Positions 53,688 through 60,063 of a stretch of 60,063 bases of DNA are shown here, one piece after another. Source of the DNA: Desulfotomaculum sp. Lineage in GTDB: Bacteria; Bacillota; Desulfotomaculia; Desulfotomaculales; Nap2-2B. Where the stretch lies: the NCBI GenBank assembly GCA_003513005.1, contig DOTD01000080.1, positions 1 through 60,063 of the forward strand. The letters are read 5' to 3'. Every line of letters begins with the position of its first letter. Positions within the stretch are counted from its first letter, which is position 1. The notes beneath the pieces were generated by a model. That model was given only the letters and a program-made list of their open reading frames with translations, did not search any database and was not told the origin of the DNA. Both the position numbers and the translations under genes were made by a program.

Positions 53688-54146
53688 TTTTGCTAAAACA
53701 CATATTCAATAATATGCGTGTTCTCTATTCATAATTTTATATACATTAATTTTATATACATTAAAAATTCTCCTGCCGGCTGCATAAACCTTTTTTCTAA
53801 CGCGCGGCAAAAATGAATTAGAACCGGTTGGCTGACAGATAATCGTCTGGCATGTCAATATCTTTGGAAGCGCCACCTACAAAAGACACCTGTCTAAAAA
53901 TATACTTACATTAGGGAGGTCAACTGCTATGCAATAAAAGATGGCGCCGAAGAAGTCCTCTGCCACTGCGAAATGGGGCAGATGCTTATTCAACGCCAGT
54001 CATTATATTTGCCGTTGCAGTCAACAAACATAAGTCAGTTTTGACGCAACTGGTGATCGGTTTTTAATGTTCATAAAAATATTATGGCCGTCACAGCCTT
54101 TTTTGCGACTATGGAATTGACGCTAGAATCTCCGCCACCGGTTTCT
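53688..54146. other. Intergenic region with tandem 15-mer and possible gene relic
   Basis: Holds an exact 15-bp tandem duplication at 53734-53763 (ATTTTATATACATTA twice). A ribosome-site-like GGGAGG near 53912 precedes ATG-CAA-TAA; a neighbouring frame reads CYAIKDGAEEVLCHCEMGQ for about 40 codons, perhaps a decayed small gene. I see nothing else supportable. Confidence 0.4.
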
Positions 54147-54398
54147 TCACGCTTTACTAAAGCAATTAAGCAATAGCTGCAGCAAAGTTATCCTGTCATG
54201 AGCGGAAAACAAATTTGTCCCATTTTCATCTTGAATAATAATAATTTCCGGATCTTCTTTTGATTGAACCATTCTCCAGCCCGTTTTATGCATTTTTTCC
54301 CAATATTGCGATGTCCACCCATAATCTTTTTTCCATAATATTTTCGCATCTACGAAAGGTATAGTTTTATTGATTTCATCAATTTCTTTTTGATTCAT
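54147..54398 (-). CDS. Small protein of unknown function
   Basis: 83 residues, ATG with GGGGGC 8 bases upstream. Mostly hydrophilic with several Trp (KILWKKDYGWTSQYWEKMHK) and a short beta-like stretch EIIIIQDENGTNLF, no signal peptide or known motif. It is 38 bases downstream of the MocA gene on the same strand and may be part of that transcript. Confidence 0.65.
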   Translation of the reverse strand: MNQKEIDEINKTIPFVDAKILWKKDYGWTSQYWEKMHKTGWRMVQSKEDPEIIIIQDENGTNLFSAHDRITLLQLLLNCFSKA

Positions 54399-54436
54399 TT
54401 TAAAGCCCCCTGCAGTTTTGTTATAAATTACCTCAT

Positions 54437-55036
54437 TTAAAGATAACTTAGCAGGTTATAATAATCTTCCGGCGTGTTCATATTCAGCAATACAGTCTCA
54501 TCATCCACCTCTATATTAAAAGCTTCGTGCTCATGCAAGGCCAGTATTCCCCGCAAGCCGCCCTGATCAATGCCGCTCATGATCTCATCCTTATATCTTG
54601 TCGTTATAAGAGGAGGATGGCCCCGCCTACCGTTGAAAACGGGGTAAATAACACCATGCTGATACGGACGGCCGCAATCCAGTATTTTCTCAACTGTTGT
54701 ACGCGTAACTAGCGGAATGTCCACCGGCAACATAAAGAAAGCCTGTACACTCGGCTCAAGGGTCCTGACTCCGGCCTGGATGGAGGAGAACATCCCAAGC
54801 GGAAAATCAGGATTAAAAACAACACCAGTACCCAGCGGTTTGACTATCTCCTCGACATCTTCCGCCCGGAAGCCTACCACCACCCTTACGTCACCTATCC
54901 CCGCCCGTTGAAAACACAGGACGGCGTGTTCTATAGCTCTATAAGGCCCTAATTGCAACAAAGGCTTAAAATTCCCCATCCGTGAAGAATACCCCGCAGC
55001 AAGGACAATTGCCGAAATGTTATCATTTTTAGGCAT
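54437..55036 (-). CDS. MocA-like molybdopterin cytidylyltransferase
   Basis: 199 residues of the MobA-like NTP transferase fold: ISAIVLAAGYSSRMGNFKPL at the N-terminus, VNFNPDFPLGMFSSIQAG-like (FNPDFPLGMFSSIQAG), FMLPVDIPLV and GRRGHPPLI. Such proteins attach CMP (MocA) or AMP-type nucleotide to molybdopterin, as needed by the hydroxylase encoded just upstream. The context favours MocA over a sugar nucleotidyltransferase. Confidence 0.87.
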   Translation of the reverse strand: MPKNDNISAIVLAAGYSSRMGNFKPLLQLGPYRAIEHAVLCFQRAGIGDVRVVVGFRAEDVEEIVKPLGTGVVFNPDFPLGMFSSIQAGVRTLEPSVQAFFMLPVDIPLVTRTTVEKILDCGRPYQHGVIYPVFNGRRGHPPLITTRYKDEIMSGIDQGGLRGILALHEHEAFNIEVDDETVLLNMNTPEDYYNLLSYL

Positions 55037-55141
55037 AGTTCTTCAACCTTTCAGATCTGGTAAGGCTCTTTTTCAGGGTGTTTCTCCGCCGGCATGTCCG
55101 CCTTTGGCTATCAAATACCGTCAAAAGCGCAGGTGCCCGGA

Positions 55142-57478
55142 TTATTTTTCCCGTTCTCTTTTTTCCTTCATGGCACGCCAGACCTTCTCCGGAGTAAGCG
55201 GCAGGCTGGATACCCGGACTTTTGTGGCGTCGTATACAGCGTTGGCAATACAACCCAGGGTCGGAGTTGTGGCGCCCTCGCCAACTTCTTTCGCTCCGTA
55301 AGGCCCGTTGGGTTCGAAAGTATCCAAAAGCAATGAATGCACCGGCGGCATATCCAGTGCGGTCGGCAGCCGGTATTCAGCATAGTTTCCGTTGAGGAGT
55401 TTTCCATTTTTATCAAATGTTACTATTTCCCAGAGGGTCTCACCAATGCCCATGGCAAAGGCGCCGTGCACCTGGCCATGCAGTAAATTCGGGTTGATTG
55501 CGACGCCGCTGTCGTGCACGTCCCACGTATTGAGAACTTTTACCAGACCGGTTTCTTCATCAACAATCACTTCAGAAATCTGGGTCGCGCTGCTGTAAGC
55601 CGGGGATGTGCCCACCGCCGCCCCTTTGTGCGCGCCGCCCAGTTTGCCGGGGTGGTAGTAGCCGCGTCCGATCAATAAGCCGTTTTTCACAAAGTAAGCA
55701 CGTGCCACTTCAGCAAAGGTTAATCTAAGAGCCGGTTCCTGCTTCATAAATACGATGCCTTCCCTGCAATCCAGTTCTTCCGGCATCAACTTGCCAGAGC
55801 GGTAACCGCCGTCCTCCTTGACTATCATCATTTCCGCCGCCATCTCAAGAATCTTTTTCTTGACATCTTCTCCCGCTCTTTTTACCGCCCAACCGGCCAT
55901 CAAGGTCTGCCGGCTTGCGTAAGCGCCAAAATCAAGGGTAGCCAGGTCGGTGTCATGGGACACGATTGTGATGTCGTCAAATGGATAACCCATCCCCTCA
56001 GCGGCCATCTGTCTAAGCACCGTGTCGCTGCCCTGACCAATATCGACTGCATTGGAATATACGATCGCATGGGTCCCGTCGTCATACACTTTGATCATGC
56101 CTATCGAGTGCGGCAGGTCGGTCCGGTACTGACAGAAACCGGCTCCGGAAACGAAACCGCCGTTGCCGACGCCAATGCCTCTGCCCTTGGCCATTTTACC
56201 TTTCTTGTCTTTCCAACCGGAGGCGTCCCGAGCCAGTTCATTTGCTTCTTTCAAGAAATATGACTTTAATTCGTATCCGTTTGGTGTTACATCACCGGAT
56301 TTGCGGGCATTAATTATACGCATCTCGATCGGGTCTATACCGATATCTTCGGCGATGTGATCCAGGTGGCTTTCAAAAGCGTAGCGCGGGTGCGGCTGCC
56401 CGTGTCCTCTTTGTGCCCCGCAGGGCGGCAGGTTGGTTACGTACCGGTATGCGTCAAACTTGTAGTTATCGAAATCATATAATACGGTCAGCAGGGCTCC
56501 CGCATAGTAAGACGAGGCTACACCCAGACCGGAGTATGCACCGCCGTCCAGGATAATTTCATTTTTCACGAATAGGATTTTTCCTTCTTTAGTTACACCG
56601 GTGGTGTATTCCATATCCATGCCGTGGCGGCCTCGGCCGTTTAACCATACTTCTTCCAGGTCATAAGACATTTTGACCGGCTGGCCGGTCATTTTGGAAA
56701 GGATAACGGCTGAAACATCCAGGCCGCTGACATCTAGTTTACCGCCGAAACCGCCGCCCACAAAGGGGGTGATTACGCGAATGTCGCCTTCTTTCATTCC
56801 AAAAATCCGGGCCAGGTGATGCTGCATATAGTGTACTGACTGGTGGGCTGCATGAATAATTACTCTTTTCCCTTCCCAGTAGGCAATCGTACAGTGTGGT
56901 TCGATAACGCCGTGTATCGTGCGCTGTCCCTGGAAGCGGTCGGTGCGCACGTAATAGGCTTCTTCCTGTGCTTTGTCGCAATCACCGAAATGCTGATGAA
57001 TTTCTGTGTTGAGGTTACGCGGATATTCTTCGAATATTTGCGGAGCGCTTTCTTCTGCCGCCTCAGCGGGAGTAAATACGGCCGGCAGCACTTCGTATTC
57101 GACTTTAATCAACTTGAGTGCTTCATATACTGTATCTTCGTCAACCGCACACACAGCGCCTATTTTATCACCATAAAATTTGACTGTGTCGGTGCAAAAT
57201 ATAGTTTCGTCATAGCGTGCTGGGCTGAGTCCGAATTTTATCGAGGGCACGTCTTTGGCAGTAATAATGGCCTTTACACCAGGCAGTTTTTCCGCTTCGG
57301 ATGTGTCGATATTTAAAATTCGCGCGTGGGCATGGGTGCTGCGAATAAGTTTTCCATACAGCATGTTTGAAAATTTGAGATCGCCGGCAAATTTGCCGCG
57401 CCCGGTCACCTTATCCAGTACATCAGTTCTCTGAAGGCTTTTCCCTACATAGGAATGTTTTTCGCTCAATGTTCCCAT
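55142..57478 (-). CDS. Molybdenum hydroxylase, molybdopterin-binding large subunit
   Basis: 778 residues of the xanthine dehydrogenase family: GKSLQRTDVLDKVTGRGKFA, PFVGGGFGGKLDVSGLDVSA, CGAQRGHGQPHPRYAFESHL and the catalytic Glu in AKEVGEGATTPTLG near the end. The RGHG active-site loop resembles that of 4-hydroxybenzoyl-CoA reductase more than xanthine dehydrogenase, but the substrate cannot be settled. Lies 8 bases after the Fe-S gene. Uses the cofactor made with the MocA-like protein next door. Confidence 0.92.
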   Translation of the reverse strand: MGTLSEKHSYVGKSLQRTDVLDKVTGRGKFAGDLKFSNMLYGKLIRSTHAHARILNIDTSEAEKLPGVKAIITAKDVPSIKFGLSPARYDETIFCTDTVKFYGDKIGAVCAVDEDTVYEALKLIKVEYEVLPAVFTPAEAAEESAPQIFEEYPRNLNTEIHQHFGDCDKAQEEAYYVRTDRFQGQRTIHGVIEPHCTIAYWEGKRVIIHAAHQSVHYMQHHLARIFGMKEGDIRVITPFVGGGFGGKLDVSGLDVSAVILSKMTGQPVKMSYDLEEVWLNGRGRHGMDMEYTTGVTKEGKILFVKNEIILDGGAYSGLGVASSYYAGALLTVLYDFDNYKFDAYRYVTNLPPCGAQRGHGQPHPRYAFESHLDHIAEDIGIDPIEMRIINARKSGDVTPNGYELKSYFLKEANELARDASGWKDKKGKMAKGRGIGVGNGGFVSGAGFCQYRTDLPHSIGMIKVYDDGTHAIVYSNAVDIGQGSDTVLRQMAAEGMGYPFDDITIVSHDTDLATLDFGAYASRQTLMAGWAVKRAGEDVKKKILEMAAEMMIVKEDGGYRSGKLMPEELDCREGIVFMKQEPALRLTFAEVARAYFVKNGLLIGRGYYHPGKLGGAHKGAAVGTSPAYSSATQISEVIVDEETGLVKVLNTWDVHDSGVAINPNLLHGQVHGAFAMGIGETLWEIVTFDKNGKLLNGNYAEYRLPTALDMPPVHSLLLDTFEPNGPYGAKEVGEGATTPTLGCIANAVYDATKVRVSSLPLTPEKVWRAMKEKREREK

Positions 57479-57486
57479 CCCTTTCT

Positions 57487-57984
57487 TTATTGATTTTCAG
57501 CAGCGTCTAAAATTGCCTTGACGTAATTGACATATCCTGTGCAGCGGCAAAGGTTGCCAGCTATAGCCTCGCGCACTTCGTGTTCGGTTGGGTGGGGATT
57601 GCGATTAAGCAGCGCTTTAGCTGACATGAGTATACCGGGAGTGCAGTAGCCGCATTGCGGCGCCGAGTGTTCGATGAATTTTTCCTGTAGTATGTCCAGC
57701 TTTCCATTTGAAGCGAGACCTTCAACGGTTGTGACTTCCCGCCCGTCGACGTTAATGGTCAGAATCATGCAGGAGTTGACCGGTTTTCCATCCAGCAGAA
57801 CGGTGCAGGCGCCGCAGTCGGCCTGTTCGCACGCTTTTTTAGTTCCGGTAAGGTCAATTTCCTCCCGTAAGAAATTTACCAGCAGGCTGTTGGCTTTAAC
57901 CATTTTTGTATATGCGTTTCCATTAACTTTTAATGAAACTAAATAACGCTTGACTCCGTCTTCATCTGTAACAAACTTTAACAT
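57487..57984 (-). CDS. Molybdenum hydroxylase, [2Fe-2S] subunit
   Basis: 165 residues from ATG 57984 (AAGGGGCGC upstream). Plant-type cluster ligands CEQADCGACTVLLDG then Cys in NSCMIL; second cluster CGYCTPG and NLCRCTG. Passes electrons from molybdenum to the FAD subunit. It begins 16 bases after the FAD gene. Confidence 0.95.
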   Translation of the reverse strand: MLKFVTDEDGVKRYLVSLKVNGNAYTKMVKANSLLVNFLREEIDLTGTKKACEQADCGACTVLLDGKPVNSCMILTINVDGREVTTVEGLASNGKLDILQEKFIEHSAPQCGYCTPGILMSAKALLNRNPHPTEHEVREAIAGNLCRCTGYVNYVKAILDAAENQ

Positions 57985-58000
57985 TTTCAGCGCCCCTTTC

Positions 58001-58870
58001 TTAAGCATGTCCTTCGTCGATAGCTTTACGCAATGCCCGTCTGGTAAAGACGCGCACCATGTCTTTGCGATATTCGGCCGAGGCCCGTATGTCTGTGATA
58101 GGCACGCATTCCCCGGAGGCAATGACCCCTGCTTCGGCCAACAGTTCGTCGCTGATTTTCTTGTCTTTCAAGAACTCCTCGGCTTTCTTTGCCCTTACCG
58201 GTGTGGGTGAAACCGCTCCCAGTACTATTCTCGCCTCTTTAACGGCATTGTTTTCAATTTGAACAGCCGCCGCCACGCCAACAACGGCTAACGCGCCCGA
58301 TGCCCGCAGCCCGAATTTTATGTAATTGCTACCGGTCATTTTCTGGTCGGGAATGATTACTTCGGTGATAATTTCGTCTTGTGACAAAACGGTCTTGCCG
58401 GGACCGATGAAAACATCTTCCAGATCCATAGCCCGCTCTCCCTTCACACCCGTAATTTTAACGGTTGCGCCAAGGGCGACGAGTATTGGCGGCAGATCTG
58501 CGGAAGGTACGGCGCTGACGATATTGCCGCCGACGGTGCCGAGGTTGCGCACCTGGTTGTTCGCCATTTGCCGGGCTGCTTCCGATATGGACAGGTATTT
58601 TTCATGCAAAAGCTCTGAATAGACTAAATCGTTATGGGTAGCTCCGCTTCCGATAACAATACCTTTGCCGTGTACGTACTCGATTTTTTTCAATTGGTCG
58701 ATTTTCTCGATGGAGACGAGGATTTCCGGCGCCAACAATTCTTTTTTCATCTTGATGATGACATCGGTCCCGCCGGCGATCAATTTGGCTTTGGAACCAA
58801 ACTGTGACAATAATTGGCAGGTTTCCTCAATACTATCCGGCTGAAAATATTCAAAATTTGGCAGATACAC
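58001..58870 (-). CDS. Molybdenum hydroxylase, FAD-binding subunit
   Basis: 289 residues from GTG 58870 with AAGGAGGGG upstream. FAD motifs AKLIAGGTDVIIKMKKELL and TVGGNIVSAVPSADLPP. Only two Cys are visible, so the extra [4Fe-4S] loop of 4-hydroxybenzoyl-CoA reductase is absent. First of the three hydroxylase genes. Confidence 0.93.
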   Translation of the reverse strand: MYLPNFEYFQPDSIEETCQLLSQFGSKAKLIAGGTDVIIKMKKELLAPEILVSIEKIDQLKKIEYVHGKGIVIGSGATHNDLVYSELLHEKYLSISEAARQMANNQVRNLGTVGGNIVSAVPSADLPPILVALGATVKITGVKGERAMDLEDVFIGPGKTVLSQDEIITEVIIPDQKMTGSNYIKFGLRASGALAVVGVAAAVQIENNAVKEARIVLGAVSPTPVRAKKAEEFLKDKKISDELLAEAGVIASGECVPITDIRASAEYRKDMVRVFTRRALRKAIDEGHA

Positions 58871-58966
58871 GTTTTGATCCCCTCCTTGCAATTTTTTTAA
58901 ACACTAAAAAACCACAACTATCCCTACTTCCCTGTACCACCTCTTCTTATATTTCTCTAATTTTTA

Positions 58967-59353
58967 TTATGTGCCTCTGGCTACTCGGAAATGGCAGTGA
59001 TCCTTGCATTCGGCTTCATGCTTCAACTTCACTATTCCCTTACCCGCCCGGGCGCACTTAACCAATGAATCTTTGTGATAAGGGCAAACAACCCAGCCAG
59101 GTTCTTCCAGATTATAACTTTTGCATTTGGCGCAGCGAATCCCGTCCTCTGTTGCTTCAAGCTCCGTACTAAATCTCATTTGCCTGCAATTTGCGCAATA
59201 ACAGTACTCCCATTCCTTGATTTTATCGAGATAATATTCTATGCCACGTTTATGTTTACTTTCATGAGCGGATTTAATAAGGGTGGGGGTTTCATGAAAA
59301 GGGTTGACACCTCCGTCCTGCCAACAACAAGCTGCATCTTTCTCATCTTCCAT
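58967..59353 (-). CDS. Cys-rich (zinc ribbon-like) protein upstream of hydroxylase
   Basis: 128 residues, ATG with AAGGAAGTG upstream. Several Cys pairs: CYCANCRQM, CAKCKSYN, WVVCPYHKD, CARAG and KDHCHF, spaced as metal-binding knuckles. Soluble. I do not recognise a named family. It lies ~100 bases before the FAD subunit gene, same strand, so it may regulate or assist the operon (inference). Confidence 0.7.
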   Translation of the reverse strand: MEDEKDAACCWQDGGVNPFHETPTLIKSAHESKHKRGIEYYLDKIKEWEYCYCANCRQMRFSTELEATEDGIRCAKCKSYNLEEPGWVVCPYHKDSLVKCARAGKGIVKLKHEAECKDHCHFRVARGT

Positions 59354-59373
59354 AAAATCACTTCCTTATAAAT

Positions 59374-59406
59374 ATATTAACTTTTAACACATATTAACTT
59401 TTAACA
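59374..59406. promoter_or_regulatory. Tandem 17-bp direct repeat upstream of the Cys-rich gene
   Basis: ATATTAACTTTTAACA occurs at 59374-59389 and 59391-59406, a 17-bp spacing (~1.6 helical turns), about 20 bases before the start of 59353. Placed like an operator or promoter element of the hydroxylase operon. Confidence 0.6.
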
Positions 59407-59580
59407 TGTTGCTTTCGGCAATGTATTTAAGCCTGCAATGCAAGCTGCAATCTGAACGTGGGACATATCCCGGTCTGGTAAAAGTTGCACCAATTTATTT
59501 AATTTAATAATAGAAAAATCAAATACCTGGTCAAACCAAAATAATTACAATAAATTTGTATATTTTACAACAAAAAAAAT

Positions 59581-60063
59581 AAGGTAACTACTCAGGTGAA
59601 CAGCGGCAAACCTCCTTCCAGTGATGGTCTTGCCAGAACTAAAAGCCTGCGCAAAAAAAGCGGCGCCCTTAAAAGGTCATCCCGGCCATACCTTGGAAAT
59701 GACATCAAAACCAGACAAAATAGAGGTACACTTAGGTAACGCAAGGCCAACATTGTGGCGCATCCCTTCCTGGCAGCGCCGAGTCTTTCGAAAGGCGACA
59801 GGTGGTAGACACACCTCCCTTAAGACTGGAGGCGCCCAGGCGCCAAGCCGGGCAAAAACCTGTCCTGTCTTAAGGTGTCTGCAACAAGGCATCATTTCCT
59901 GAAAGCGTGAACCGGCCGGTGCAGTATGGTCCCCTGATCAAATCACTGGCTGTCTACATGAATCAGTACCAACTCATTCCCTACGACCGGGTCGAGGAAT
60001 TATTTAAAGACCTGTTCGGCCAGCCGTTTTCAGAGGGTTCCCTGTTCACCGCCAACGGGATCT
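59581..60063 (+). pseudogene. Degenerate IS66 family transposase, truncated by contig end
   Basis: IS66 TnpC motifs in order but in different frames: NSGKPPSSDGLARTKSLRKK (from 59596), KGHPGHTLEM (about 59671), CGASLPGSAESFERRQVVDT (from 59754) ended by TAA at 59871, and FPESVNRPVQYGPLIKSLAV then NQYQLIPYDRVEELF to the end. At least two frameshifts plus a stop make it inactive as read. The multi-copy nature of such elements likely caused the assembly to end here. Confidence 0.82.

Noticed and set aside
55142..58870. 4-hydroxybenzoyl-CoA reductase assignment
   Set aside because: The FAD subunit lacks the extra cysteine loop expected for that enzyme, so only the broader family is claimed.
59391..59406. 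Part of a CRISPR leader or longer array
   Set aside because: Only two copies with 1-base spacing; better read as an operator.

Overview
The window looks like one contig from a spore-forming, anaerobic, low- to mid-GC Firmicute of the Desulfotomaculum/Pelotomaculum (Peptococcaceae) type. This rests on the sporulation genes (spmA, spmB, gerW, spoIIID, spoIID), strong Shine-Dalgarno sites with many TTG/GTG starts, a complete F-type ATPase operon, a molybdenum hydroxylase operon and a 2-hydroxyacyl-CoA dehydratase-like protein. Species assignment is inference. Both ends look like contig ends: bases 1-36 match the Illumina P5/sequencing-primer adapter (30 of 36 positions), and the last ~480 bases are a frameshifted IS66-type transposase.

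Layout. 0-2 kb: two polysaccharide genes (Wzz-like, truncated CapD-like), minus strand. 2.6-7.3 kb, plus strand: a RiPP locus with lasso-peptide-type parts: HPr-kinase-like tailoring kinase, PqqD/RRE protein, a 51-residue precursor with its own promoter and followed by two hairpins, ABC exporter, B2 leader peptidase, DUF1360 protein and a frameshifted gene. It has no lasso cyclase, and the core region has no Asp or Glu, so it cannot form a normal lasso ring. The core holds three hexapeptide repeats and ends in Ser, the residue that lasso kinases phosphorylate. This is the best candidate for a novel system. 7.3-14.4 kb: MEDS-PAS-GGDEF-HD-GYP protein, M20 peptidase, methyltransferase relic, secreted beta-propeller protein and two small proteins, one apparently starting at ATT. 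14.6-22.6 kb: cheA-cheW-mcp-cheR-cheB with a soluble poly-HAMP receptor and no cheY. 22.9-30.4 kb: rmuC, DUF72, dinB with a LexA box and a coupled Cys-containing protein, purQ and a PurS-PurS-PurL fusion.

30.5-35.95 kb, minus strand: a cobalamin riboswitch with terminator controls a DUF4430 protein, an alpha/alpha-barrel (prenyltransferase-like) secreted protein, a copper-amine-oxidase-N-like mini-ORF, and ECF transporter T, fused A-A' and S subunits. The two secreted proteins resemble the two halves of animal transcobalamin/intrinsic factor, which suggests a split B12-capture system feeding an ECF importer. 36-38.5 kb: rnhA whose tail is supplied by a repeat, a 38-bp tandem repeat, an RluB-type pseudouridine synthase, an unknown protein and aroH. 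38.6-42 kb: sporulation genes. 42-49.4 kb: atpZ-I-B-E-F-H-A-G-D-C, ended by a terminator. 49.4-53.7 kb: wecB, argG, HgdB-like, murI. 54.1-59.4 kb: MocA and a three-subunit molybdenum hydroxylase, preceded by a Cys-rich protein whose upstream region carries a 17-bp direct repeat.

A ~190-bp noncoding repeat with a conserved stem occurs twice (13.7 and 38.6 kb), both times between convergent genes. I saw no tRNA, rRNA or CRISPR array.
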